Shown in pieces: positions 9,701-16,630 of a stretch of DNA of 64,000 bases. The DNA is taken from assembly GCA_944325255.1 (NCBI GenBank), contig CALUZH010000009.1, positions 1-64,000 on the forward strand. The letters are read 5' to 3'. Position 1 is the stretch's first letter. The number at the start of each line of letters is the position of its first letter. The notes beneath the pieces are model-generated. The model was not told the DNA's origin, searched no databases, and was given only the letters and a program-made list of their open reading frames with translations. This DNA comes from an uncultured Erysipelotrichaceae bacterium (GTDB taxonomy: Bacteria > Bacillota_I > Bacilli_A > Erysipelotrichales > Erysipelotrichaceae). The position numbers and the translations under genes are program-made.

Positions 9701-11867
9701 CATCAACGATATCATAATTGTTTGGCGTATTGGCTTCACATAAAAGATAGGTTCTTGAATGTTTAAGATATGGGACAGTTAAATGGCCCTTTTCATCTTT
9801 AAAGCCGTTTTCTAATTCTTCTAAAGTGATGCTTTGAGTATCTAAGTAACCATCAACTTTATTGCCATCTTCATCATATCCTTTAACGATTTGATAATAG
9901 AAAATATCATCGCCATCATCTGTGCCGATGGTCTCCGGATCTTTGGGATTAGAGAAGTCAATCATGCCAAAGGCATCAGAAGTATATACCTTATAACTTT
10001 GAGTTAAAGCTTCATCATAATATAAAGTGAGATCAGTGTTACTTAAAGGCAGATAATGACCATCATGAATCGATGGATCAACAAGCTGCACGTATTTTTG
10101 CCCGCTCTCACCTTTAAATTGGCCAATGCCTTGAATCACGAAAGAGGGTTTGGATGATAATTCATGGTCATCATTGATTATATAAACAGTAACAGAAGTT
10201 AATAATGCTTCATCTTTATAAACGCCAATCTTCAAAACATCATTTTTATTGGCCGTTAATATTGATCCTTCAAGGATAGCTGTATCACAATGTTCGTTTA
10301 ATATCTGATAACTTAAATTTGAAACATCTTCATTGGCAATAATACTATCTACAATTAATAAGTCATTTAAATCAACACTTTGCCCCTTTTTAAGGAAAAA
10401 TAAATTAACTAAAGGATTCTTACCGTCATTTGTATCTAACGTCTTGCCATCAAAAGAAGATACATCATAAACTTCAAAAGCAGCGCCGTTTAAATAGAGT
10501 TCTTCATCTTCCATTTCACCCGGTTCTTCGATATCTGACTTAATTATTTCAAGCGAAACGCTACGCAGATCATTAACGGTCGTTAAATCGGTTTTAGTAT
10601 TTTCATTAATATCAACCACATAAGCTTGTGAATTTAAAATAAAAGGATTGGTCGTATCAACTTCTTCAATGATATAAGTTCCGATAACAGTACCATCATC
10701 AAATGTTCCGCCGCTTGGCAAAGCGATATTTTCAATCTTGCCATCTTCATTGGTGGTGAAGGTTGATTGTTCGATACCGTTTTGCCAATCACTTTCACTT
10801 TGGAAAGGCAGATATTTACTATAGTTTTTGCCATCCTTACTGTATATACCATTTTCATCTTCTTTGGCATACCAGATTTTATACGCATGACCTGCCTTAG
10901 CATTATCACCATATTCATCTATCTTTTGGATCTTTAGGTTTCCTGTTTTGGTGACTATGTTAAAAGACTCAGGTTTGTAATATGTATATGATAATGCACC
11001 AATCTTGCCATCAAACATTACAAAGTTTTGTGATGTTGGCGAAGATAATAACCTAGCACTAACGCTACCACCATCTGAATTAGCTACATTTGGGTTAGAA
11101 CCATTTATATTTACATTTACTGTCTTTACAAGTGGGTAAATAGAGGTGAGCTTAAAGTTTGCTTTATTATCTTGTCTTGTTCCTTCTACTCCATCAGGGA
11201 AAGAAACAGTAAATATATTACTCATATCATTTATCGTATTATTCAAGTCGATATCATTATTTGATTCGTTTAAATTCATAGAATATGACTTAGTTTCCCA
11301 ATTTGTAGAATAAGTAGTCGATACATTTTCTGGTAGATTATTAATAATATCTTGATATGCACTTTCACATCCTGCTGGTATTTCAGTTCCCCAAATCATC
11401 GCTTGAGCAGCTGCATAGTGTTCATTTGTCTTGGCTGTGCGATTATAGCCATAAATCGCTTTAACTATTGTATCAGTTGCACCATAAGAAGCACTGCCAG
11501 CTGTATAAGTAGCACATTCTTTAAAAAGTTGTTCAGGCTGAACGCAAAACGTTTCCTCGCCTGTATAGAATCTTCCTATTACATGACCGCCACTTCGATA
11601 CCCTGTATCTTTCCATGTGTACCCATTAACTTCACAACCTTCCTCATCACAATTCTCTGCTTTCCATTGGCTAGCTCTATTTAAATTCTGCCTAGCTTGG
11701 ATACATTGGCTAGATGACTGGTCGATTGAACAGAACATAGAAACTTGAGATTGGTATCTCGCTATTTCATCATCAATAGTCTCACAATCATAACCAAATA
11801 TTGATATAGGCAAAGCCAATATCAGAACAGTATACAAAATTGGAAATACTTTTTTAAATAATTTCAC
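6774..11867 (-). CDS. Giant thioester-domain/Cna-B repeat surface adhesin
   Basis: Secreted wall-associated protein of 1697 residues. I chose GTG at 11867 because AAGGAG stands 7 bases before it, whereas the upstream ATG at 11918 lies inside a terminator hairpin. A signal peptide (LYTVLILALPISIFG) is followed by a thioester-type domain: FCVQ (Cys108) and AAAQAMIWG (Gln155) are the expected thioester pair for covalent host attachment. Many Cna-B-like beta modules follow, with endings such as EEVDTTNPF and ETKAPSGYYF. One long module occurs twice, marked by QLVD...LPLxN...YYD and by PYLKHSRTYL. The C terminus reads IIIPPTG plus 11 residues, with no membrane helix after the sorting-like motif. 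Codon choice in the first ~300 residues differs from the rest. Confidence 0.85.
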   Translation of the reverse strand: MKLFKKVFPILYTVLILALPISIFGYDCETIDDEIARYQSQVSMFCSIDQSSSQCIQARQNLNRASQWKAENCDEEGCEVNGYTWKDTGYRSGGHVIGRFYTGEETFCVQPEQLFKECATYTAGSASYGATDTIVKAIYGYNRTAKTNEHYAAAQAMIWGTEIPAGCESAYQDIINNLPENVSTTYSTNWETKSYSMNLNESNNDIDLNNTINDMSNIFTVSFPDGVEGTRQDNKANFKLTSIYPLVKTVNVNINGSNPNVANSDGGSVSARLLSSPTSQNFVMFDGKIGALSYTYYKPESFNIVTKTGNLKIQKIDEYGDNAKAGHAYKIWYAKEDENGIYSKDGKNYSKYLPFQSESDWQNGIEQSTFTTNEDGKIENIALPSGGTFDDGTVIGTYIIEEVDTTNPFILNSQAYVVDINENTKTDLTTVNDLRSVSLEIIKSDIEEPGEMEDEELYLNGAAFEVYDVSSFDGKTLDTNDGKNPLVNLFFLKKGQSVDLNDLLIVDSIIANEDVSNLSYQILNEHCDTAILEGSILTANKNDVLKIGVYKDEALLTSVTVYIINDDHELSSKPSFVIQGIGQFKGESGQKYVQLVDPSIHDGHYLPLSNTDLTLYYDEALTQSYKVYTSDAFGMIDFSNPKDPETIGTDDGDDIFYYQIVKGYDEDGNKVDGYLDTQSITLEELENGFKDEKGHLTVPYLKHSRTYLLCEANTPNNYDIVDGQNACTLFDTSDYQDGEITFEVEKENRKGRGDLEFQKLNEWLEADGEGITFRIYHAALQDTGLSYEENYMNVLYDEYDRPVKGEIVINPETGEDYFTVDANGRINLYDYLYFGYYVMEEVDTTNPFVENDDLALILIEHSKTSSPEFVNENRTVSFDVYKYDIEEEFRKLNDAEFTVYDISDTLDNDIIATQIGLIEEKSQSGELDPGFTRSPYTIEDLHFVKLNNDIDLYAYLIGSDDELRDYVGDKPVRYNLQYDLMGTVDVDGIFRPTKTGILEVEIVGGSYNLYGTAGPKVIYEDTYFDPYADLYFYEDKDKTIAVNIETIEYSGNLDPSMPGEYVLHYTLVSKDHVRYEFDRTITVLEDHRHVCKYDGDTELWYYADTKELCEAIDPGFTVEYEEPKLIPLVLTNFEDDGSWDGKFITKELLYVINDDDSITAESPTSVIDALAVFKGLTGHSYIQLVDYANHNLPLGNAELITYYDPELKYPYKRYIADEYGMIDISDENNGELLAPYPSINKDENGYYIPQAIANTNYSCSVDGYSLDEENNLCVNNYDNSISYPSSKETTWEVIKNYLEDYEPLDESFGVDHEMTYIYYLEKEIEKYDGSKEKVIKSMPLQVEDGSLEVPYLKHSRTYLVCETKLPEGYDYPEGQNACQLLDTSTYEIGVENASLEKANLLRRLDIQIYKTNTNHSIKLDGAEFDIYEVFEEGVDKNVQEGKLDELGVKVSAEGTMYYGNESFAANEFGACELDGKIDDSYIALDEYGESLSAQNPEGKCYKLYEPDIKQRQYLGHFVSGGIYDTYSDDKGNPISNAVVEIASDEGFKNIITTYKLDNNGAYKALGLSEGIYYARLKRPLKDDFESSIIDTETGNININIPTEEDYVPLEELPESYSELRKHYIAKGMIYLPEIKYGHTLLVRETKAPSGYYFDNADVYITPQAPYGINIMENYRNNIAIIIPPTGLYLLNYDQSQN

Positions 11868-11888
11868 TTTTAAGCTCCTTTCTTGATA

Positions 11889-11925
11889 TATAAAAAACCT
11901 ATGTTTAATTGAAAACATAGGTTTT
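11889..11925 (-). terminator. Intrinsic terminator or attenuator between lipoprotein and adhesin genes
   Basis: A perfect 13-bp stem (11913-11925 with 11894-11906), a 6-base loop and a T run on the minus strand. It lies after the lipoprotein stop and only 22 bases before the adhesin GTG start. No convincing promoter fits in between. The adhesin may therefore depend on read-through, which makes this a possible attenuator. Confidence 0.8.
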
Positions 11926-11957
11926 ATAGAAATAATATAGAAATAATGTAGAAATTA

Positions 11958-12962
11958 TTACTTATTAGCAGCTTCAACTATATCCCAATGATAGTCCATG
12001 CACCAAAAACTTAAAGGCTCGTTTTTAATCAACTCTTCAGCTGGCACTGCACACATATCCGATGTGAACGAAGATGCTTGTTCCTCTGTGTAAAAATCTG
12101 AATATACTGCTTCTGAACTGCTTCCAGAACCACTATCTACAGTTTCAACCACTGTTTGTGGATCGTAATATACTCTATGACTATATAGTTCGCATGATGC
12201 AACCTTAGCTGTTCCATCAGATGAGTAATTGCCATGTAAGCACATATTGTTTGCTAAGTATACAGCAGTATGTTTATAATTCCAATTATCATCATAGTAT
12301 TTAACTAATGCACCAGTAAAAGGAGAAGAGATTTCTTGAAGTTCTCCAGCTTCTTGTGGCATACCGATATTATTTAAATATAAAGAAGCTACATATTCAC
12401 ATCCACCACTAGTTCCCTCTAAATCATAAGCAGTCTGTATCATCCAGTTAGATGTATCTAAACCATAAGTATTTGATGGCGAACTATCGGAAGAAGCATT
12501 TGTATTGGTTTGGGTATTACCGTTATCTCCAGCTATAACAGGATCTTTAGATTCAACAGGTGTTTCAACTACTGTTCCATCAGTCGGCTTTTCTGATGCT
12601 GATGGTTGCTCATTAGAAATGCTAGGACTAGAAGGTTTGTTATCTTGTGCCTCTTTTTTGATTTCATCAAGTTTGTCTTTTTCATCAACAATAATCGTTT
12701 TTTCGGATTCTGTTTTATTGCCATCCTTATCGCTTACTACAAACTTAACGGTATAAGTTCCGGCCTTAGAAAGATCATAATCGCCAATAATTTCTAGGCT
12801 TTCACCCTCGCCTATGTCGATATTGGCAAGCAAATCATCCAGTGAATCAATTTCAAGATAATAGGTATCTTCACTTAAAGATAATTTGTTCACTTTTTCT
12901 TCTTCGGTACTGCATGCAAATAATGAAAACGCCAATAATATACAAAGAATTAATTTTCTCAT
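11958..12962 (-). CDS. Lipoprotein with Ig-like domain and NlpC/P60-like C-terminal domain
   Basis: The N-terminal signal ends in the lipobox LFAC (Cys17), so it is anchored on the outer face of the membrane. Residues about 25-95 resemble an Ig-like/DUF5011 fold (DLSKAGTYTVKFVVSDKDGN). A Ser/Pro/Thr-rich linker follows to about residue 165. The C-terminal domain shows GGCEYVASLYL (Cys188) and GALVKYYDDNWNYKHTAVYL (His231), the spacing of an NlpC/P60 or CHAP-like cysteine hydrolase. I infer peptidoglycan cleavage or amidase activity. It precedes the adhesin and sortase and probably belongs to the same surface module. The C-terminal half uses more A/T-ending codons than the N-terminal half. Confidence 0.7.
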   Translation of the reverse strand: MRKLILCILLAFSLFACSTEEEKVNKLSLSEDTYYLEIDSLDDLLANIDIGEGESLEIIGDYDLSKAGTYTVKFVVSDKDGNKTESEKTIIVDEKDKLDEIKKEAQDNKPSSPSISNEQPSASEKPTDGTVVETPVESKDPVIAGDNGNTQTNTNASSDSSPSNTYGLDTSNWMIQTAYDLEGTSGGCEYVASLYLNNIGMPQEAGELQEISSPFTGALVKYYDDNWNYKHTAVYLANNMCLHGNYSSDGTAKVASCELYSHRVYYDPQTVVETVDSGSGSSSEAVYSDFYTEEQASSFTSDMCAVPAEELIKNEPLSFWCMDYHWDIVEAANK

Positions 12963-13011
12963 TTTGGATATTACCCCCTTTTTTGATGTCTCAATAATAA
13001 CATGTTTAAAT

Positions 13012-13203
13012 AAAAAACTTCATCAACGGTCTTGATATCGACCCATTGGTCTTTCACCAGCCCCTTTCAAGGAGCGACCGCAGTCAAGTAGCATTATCCG
13101 ATATACGATTATGGCCACATTTACTTATCATCGTAAAGTTTTTCCCAAGGTTTATAAAAAACTTGTTGGAGCTGGCGTATATCTTAAAGTATTGATGAAG
13201 TTG
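13012..13203 (-). ncRNA. Candidate structured RNA or leader upstream of the lipoprotein gene
   Basis: A stretch of about 190 bases without a gene. An 11-bp closing stem pairs 13192-13202 with 13016-13026 and is followed on the minus strand by a T run. Inside, 13168-13175 pairs with 13057-13064 (8 bp including a G-U). Hairpins at about 13134-13160 and 13099-13131 are also present. A local hairpin (13070-13075 with 13060-13065) competes with the long-range pair, which is switch-like. G-U wobbles favour the minus strand. I recognise no known RNA family. It could be an independent RNA or a 5' leader. Confidence 0.4.
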
Positions 13204-13241
13204 ATGATTGCGCAAGCAATTTTTGTCAAATAACCAATAAA

Positions 13242-13382
13242 TTAATGAGACAGATAAAAATCCAATAATTTCGATAAAATGAAAATCAACAATAATAAGA
13301 TAAGTACCTTAAAAAGAGCTTCAAGAGCCGGAAATTCCCGTCTTATTTTTAAGAATGTATTTAAGATATCCTCTTGATTCAT
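13242..13382 (-). CDS. 46-residue single-span membrane protein, possibly SecE
   Basis: A short gene with AAGGA 5 bases before ATG, starting 15 bases after the sigH-like stop. The sequence has a basic amphipathic start (TFLKIRREF) and one C-terminal membrane span (VLILLLLIFILSKLLDFYL). In Bacillus the order is sigH-rpmG-secE-nusG, so position and topology suggest a shortened SecE subunit of the Sec translocon. SecE proteins usually have 55-65 residues and a conserved W-P motif, which is missing here. The identification is therefore tentative. nusG does not follow. Confidence 0.5.
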   Translation of the reverse strand: MNQEDILNTFLKIRREFPALEALFKVLILLLLIFILSKLLDFYLSH

Positions 13383-13397
13383 ATTTCCTTATTAATG

Positions 13398-13994
13398 TCA
13401 TTCATTATCAAAATCATCAAAATCCTTTAAACGTTTAAAACGCCGGCGAATCTTTTGAATCTTATTGTCGACCGTTTTTTGTGACATGTTTAAACGTTCG
13501 GAGATTTCTTTGTAGCTGTAATGGTTTTCCCGAAGAATAACGATATTTCTTTCAACCGGGCTCAGGGAGTCGTAACAACGACGAAGCAGCGCATTGTTCT
13601 CCTTTCTCATCAATGCCAAATTCGGATTGTCATTAGTCTTTTCGGACGCGATATTGCGATAAGTCATACCGTCTTCAACAGCATCAATCGAATAGCGCTC
13701 GTGTTGATAACGCCGATAATTCTGCATAAAAATGCGTTTAATCCTTCTTTGGACTACTAAATGCGCAAAAGTATGAAAACTGGCTTCGTTTTGTTCGTCA
13801 TAAAGCAGACAAGCCTGATGCAAGGCAATGATACCTTCCTGTAAAAGATCTTCCTTATTGATGGAATAATCTCCCAGTTCCAAACGATTGGCCTGAATGA
13901 AGGAATAAATCATCGGTTTGTATTGCCGCAGTATTTCTTCAAAGGCATCACTGTCATTTGCTTTGACTTTTTTAAGCAATTCTTTTGTTTTCAT
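13398..13994 (-). CDS. sigH: SigH-like RNA polymerase sigma factor
   Basis: Alternative sigma-70 family factor of 198 residues. Region 2 is seen at about residues 15-95 (AFEEILRQYKPMIYSFI, EDLLQEGIIALHQA, SFHTFAHLVVQRRI). Region 4 with its helix-turn-helix is at about 140-195 (LSPVERNIVILRENHYSYKEISERLNMSQKTVDNKIQKIRRRFKR). The position after cysS-mrnC-rlmB is that of Bacillus sigH, which controls transition-state and competence or sporulation genes. Those targets are not seen here. The ATG follows a -10-like CATAAT by six bases with no Shine-Dalgarno site, so the mRNA may be leaderless. Confidence 0.85.
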   Translation of the reverse strand: MKTKELLKKVKANDSDAFEEILRQYKPMIYSFIQANRLELGDYSINKEDLLQEGIIALHQACLLYDEQNEASFHTFAHLVVQRRIKRIFMQNYRRYQHERYSIDAVEDGMTYRNIASEKTNDNPNLALMRKENNALLRRCYDSLSPVERNIVILRENHYSYKEISERLNMSQKTVDNKIQKIRRRFKRLKDFDDFDNE

Positions 13995-14000
13995 ACTTCA

Positions 14001-14006
14001 ATTATG
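14001..14006 (-). promoter_or_regulatory. -10 box of sigH, six bases before ATG
   Basis: CATAAT on the minus strand, six bases before the start codon. No clear -35. One of a set of identically spaced -10 boxes in this window. Confidence 0.45.
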
Positions 14007-14022
14007 CAATTTGAAAAGTGGC

Positions 14023-14049
14023 AAAAATTCTCAAAAAATGAGAATTTTT
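14023..14049. terminator. Inverted repeat with T runs in both directions
   Basis: An 11-bp perfect stem (14023-14033 with 14039-14049) with a 5-base loop and T residues on either strand. It lies between rlmB and sigH and may be a second terminator or an operator of sigH. Confidence 0.5.
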
Positions 14050-14083
14050 AGGCCAAAAACCGCTTAAAATGGCCAAAAATAAA

Positions 14084-14113
14084 GAGTTATCCACATTTCA
14101 GTGTGGATAACTC
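14084..14113. terminator. Bidirectional terminator built from two inverted DnaA boxes
   Basis: A 12-bp perfect stem with a 6-base loop, followed by a T-rich tail in both directions. It stands 28 bases after the rlmB stop. Each arm contains the perfect DnaA box TTATCCACA, at 14087-14095 on the plus strand and at 14102-14110 on the minus strand. Confidence 0.75.
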
Positions 14114-14140
14114 CCTTTTTCTTGATAAAAAATGATAATT

Positions 14141-14839
14141 TTATTTTTGCCGATCAGCTAAGATTCGATACATCAGTATACCGGCAGCAACCGAAGCATT
14201 TAAAGAATCGACATGGCCCTTCATTGGCAAGGATATGAGGAAATCACATTCTTCTTTAACCAATCTTGACATCCCTTCACCTTCCGAACCGATAACTAAA
14301 ACGGTATTCATATCATATTTTAATTCGGTATAACTGATGGGGGCATCAGCCGCCGTACCGACAATCCAATAACCTTTTTTCTTTAATATTTTTAAAGTAT
14401 TTACCAAATTATTGACTTCCGCTACCTTGACATATTCAATAGCGCCCGAAGAAACTTTAGCTACCGTAGCATTCAACTTTACACTGTTATGTTTCTTATA
14501 AATTACCCCATCGGCACCAACACAATCGGCAGTTCGCAATATTGCGCCCAAGTTATGAGGATCTTTTAAACCGTCAAGGACAATAATAAGGCCGTTTTCC
14601 TTTTTAATCATGCTTTCAATATCCGCAAGTTCATAAGCTTTAATATAAGCCAAGACGCCCTGATGATTCTGGAAATTGCTTAAACGGTCAAGATAATTTT
14701 TACTGACTATCTTATATTCAATAGCCTGACGCTCAAATATGGCAATATATGGGGAATCTTTAATGACACAGGCCTTGATAATCCGGCCGCTTTTCAAGGC
14801 CTCATTAATGGCATTTTTGCCCCAAATAATCTCATTCAT
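14141..14839 (-). CDS. rlmB: 23S rRNA (guanosine-2'-O)-methyltransferase, TrmH/SpoU family
   Basis: Methylates a ribose in 23S rRNA using S-adenosylmethionine. The short N-terminal substrate-binding domain begins IIWGKNAINEALKSGRI. The SPOUT domain shows the three family motifs: LDGLKDPHNLGAILRTA, VIGSEGEGMSRLV and ISLPMKGHVDSLNASVAAGI, which together form the trefoil knot. The 232 residues fit the family. It overlaps mrnC by 8 bases. In Bacillus the next gene is rae1/yacP; here it is missing and sigH follows. Confidence 0.93.
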   Translation of the reverse strand: MNEIIWGKNAINEALKSGRIIKACVIKDSPYIAIFERQAIEYKIVSKNYLDRLSNFQNHQGVLAYIKAYELADIESMIKKENGLIIVLDGLKDPHNLGAILRTADCVGADGVIYKKHNSVKLNATVAKVSSGAIEYVKVAEVNNLVNTLKILKKKGYWIVGTAADAPISYTELKYDMNTVLVIGSEGEGMSRLVKEECDFLISLPMKGHVDSLNASVAAGILMYRILADRQK

Positions 14840-15215
14840 TAGCTAATCCTCCGGCAAATATCTCTTTGAATAAAGTTTCTAAACGCTCCTTGTCGCACAA
14901 ATAAAGATAGCCGCAAATCGCTTCTAAACCGCTGGCGGTCTGGTAGCTAAGCAAATCACCGTTTTTGGGAATATGTGTGATATGATTGCGGCCACGTTTA
15001 AATATTTCAAGTTCCTTTTCGGTAAAAAAGTGCTCATTATTGAGTCTTAAAAAAGTTTTAGTTTGACCTTTAGCGGACACATAGGCATTACAAAGCTTTG
15101 GTAATTGGCTGCTGCGTTGAAAGTGCTGTTCGATGAAATATTCGCGAACTTTCAAACTATAAACCGCATCACCGATAAAAGAAAGCGAATTGGCGCTGAT
15201 ATTTTTAATATCCAC
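14832..15215 (-). CDS. mrnC: Mini-ribonuclease 3
   Basis: RNase III-fold nuclease without the double-strand-binding domain; in Bacillus it matures the 23S rRNA ends. The motif SLSFIGDAVYSLKVREYF holds the catalytic acidic residues of the first helix. A second helix with GRN and the final ASGLEAICGYLYLC complete the fold. The length of 127 residues is usual. The start is GTG and overlaps the cysS stop by one base (TAGTG). The cysS-mrnC-rlmB order is conserved in Firmicutes. Confidence 0.92.
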   Translation of the reverse strand: MDIKNISANSLSFIGDAVYSLKVREYFIEQHFQRSSQLPKLCNAYVSAKGQTKTFLRLNNEHFFTEKELEIFKRGRNHITHIPKNGDLLSYQTASGLEAICGYLYLCDKERLETLFKEIFAGGLANE

Positions 15216-16543
15216 TAAAGTATTCCTCTTTGTATTAACAAATTACGGCATTCATCGGCTTTGGCAAAATCTTTTTCAGCCTTAAATCTTATCCAGTCAT
15301 TATATAATTGACGATCTTCATCACTAAGTGAAAGCGGCGGATATTCAATACCCAAAATGCTCAGGGCCTTTAAAAGAGTATTGGCATATTTTAATAATGA
15401 AGGCATATCAAGATCCTTAGTCCGCAACAGTTGATTCATATTTTTAACGATATCATAAATTACGGCATAAGCATTTGGCGTATTCATATCATCACTCATC
15501 GCCTCAATAAAACGCTTATAACTTTCTATGTCAAGTTCTTCGCCGCTTATATTATTTAATGCCAGCTTGATTAAAGACTGGTGAAGACAATTGGCTACTT
15601 TGTTATATTCTTTTTCGGCCGACTGCAACATAGTCTCAGATATATTAAGATCGCTTCGATAATGGGTGTTCAATAAAAACCAACGTAAAACCCGCGGATC
15701 AACCTGAGCCAAAATATCCTTGGCGATGATTGTATTGCCCAAAGACTTGGACATTTTTACCCCTTCGATATCAATCATGCCGCTATGCATCCAATAATTA
15801 GCCAAATCGGTTTTATATAGGGCTTTAGCTTGGGCTCTTTCATTTTCATGATGTGGGAAACGCAGGTCTTTGCCACCGCCGTGGATATCAATTAAATTGC
15901 CGAGTTCTTTATGGATCATAACTACACATTCAGTATGCCATCCCGGTCTTCCCTTAGAAAAACATGATGACCATTTAATACCGAAGTCCGTCTTTTTCCA
16001 TAAGACGAAATCCAAAGGAGATTCTTTTTTACTATTTTCTTCGATGCGGGCACCGACTTTTAAATCTTCAATATTTTGTGAAGACAAACTGCCATAATCA
16101 TCAATGGCATTGGTACGAAAAAAGACATCGCCATCCACTTCATAGGCATATCCCCGCATCACCAGCTCTTGAATAAACTCGATAATGTCATCCATGGTTT
16201 CGGTTACCCGTGGCGTTTTATAAAGATCTTTAGCATTCAATAAATGGCGAACCTCATTAAAGGCAGCAATCATCTCGTCGGTCAATTCCTGCTCCGAGAT
16301 ATGGCGTTTAAAAGCCTCATTGATGATTTTATCATCGACATCCGTATAATTGGAAACATATTTAACCTTATAACCCAAAGCTTCAAAAAGCCGACGCAAA
16401 GTATCAAAGACTACCACCGGCCGAACATTGCCGACATGGGCATGATTATATACCGTCGGACCGCAGACATACATCTTGACTTCACCCGGGGTAAGGGGCT
16501 TAAATTCTTCAAGCCTTAAAGTTTTAGTATTGTAAATACGCAT
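15215..16543 (-). CDS. cysS: Cysteinyl-tRNA synthetase
   Basis: Class I synthetase. It carries the zinc/HIGH region CGPTVYNHAHVGNVRP near the N terminus, the zinc ligands around GRPGWHTECVVM, and GGGKDLRFPHHENERAQ. The KMSKS loop VKMSKSLGN lies near residue 265. The 442 residues are slightly shorter than the usual ~465, mainly in the C-terminal anticodon region. An AAGGAG ribosome site precedes ATG by 6 bases. It heads the cysS-mrnC-rlmB operon behind its own promoter. No T-box leader is visible in the 85-base upstream region. Confidence 0.95.
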   Translation of the reverse strand: MRIYNTKTLRLEEFKPLTPGEVKMYVCGPTVYNHAHVGNVRPVVVFDTLRRLFEALGYKVKYVSNYTDVDDKIINEAFKRHISEQELTDEMIAAFNEVRHLLNAKDLYKTPRVTETMDDIIEFIQELVMRGYAYEVDGDVFFRTNAIDDYGSLSSQNIEDLKVGARIEENSKKESPLDFVLWKKTDFGIKWSSCFSKGRPGWHTECVVMIHKELGNLIDIHGGGKDLRFPHHENERAQAKALYKTDLANYWMHSGMIDIEGVKMSKSLGNTIIAKDILAQVDPRVLRWFLLNTHYRSDLNISETMLQSAEKEYNKVANCLHQSLIKLALNNISGEELDIESYKRFIEAMSDDMNTPNAYAVIYDIVKNMNQLLRTKDLDMPSLLKYANTLLKALSILGIEYPPLSLSDEDRQLYNDWIRFKAEKDFAKADECRNLLIQRGIL

Positions 16544-16598
16544 AAAATCTCCTTATATATACGCCCTATAGCGTTAAAATCATTAATCGTGCCTTCCC

Positions 16599-16628
16599 AT
16601 TATAAGGGAAGCTTTGGTTTTTAAGCAA
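16599..16628 (-). promoter_or_regulatory. cysS operon promoter
   Basis: Minus strand: -35 TTGCTT (16623-16628), 18-base spacer, consensus -10 TATAAT (16599-16604). The -10 sits in the loop of a 6-bp inverted repeat (CTTCCC/GGGAAG). Confidence 0.65.
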
Positions 16629-16630
16629 AC

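Noticed and set aside
11868..11918. ATG start of the adhesin at 11918
   Set aside because: It lies within a terminator hairpin and has no ribosome site. GTG at 11867 has AAGGAG at proper spacing and gives a normal signal peptide.
13012..13203. RNase P RNA, tmRNA, 6S RNA or SRP RNA
   Set aside because: The conserved core sequences of these RNAs (for example GAGGAAAGTC of RNase P or the SRP GGAAGG tetraloop region) are not present.
13206..13224. Plus-strand terminator hairpin ATTGC/GCAAT with T run, suggesting that the structured RNA at 13012-13203 is on the plus strand
   Set aside because: The inner helices contain G-U pairs only on the minus strand and would be C-A mismatches on the plus strand, so the minus strand is preferred. 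The hairpin remains unexplained.
13398..13400. Mollicute genetic code (TGA as Trp)
   Set aside because: TGA ends several genes at the expected family length and tryptophans are encoded by TGG.
16544..16630. T-box leader for cysS
   Set aside because: The region is only 85 bases long with a plain promoter and lacks the GGTGG-type T-box sequence.
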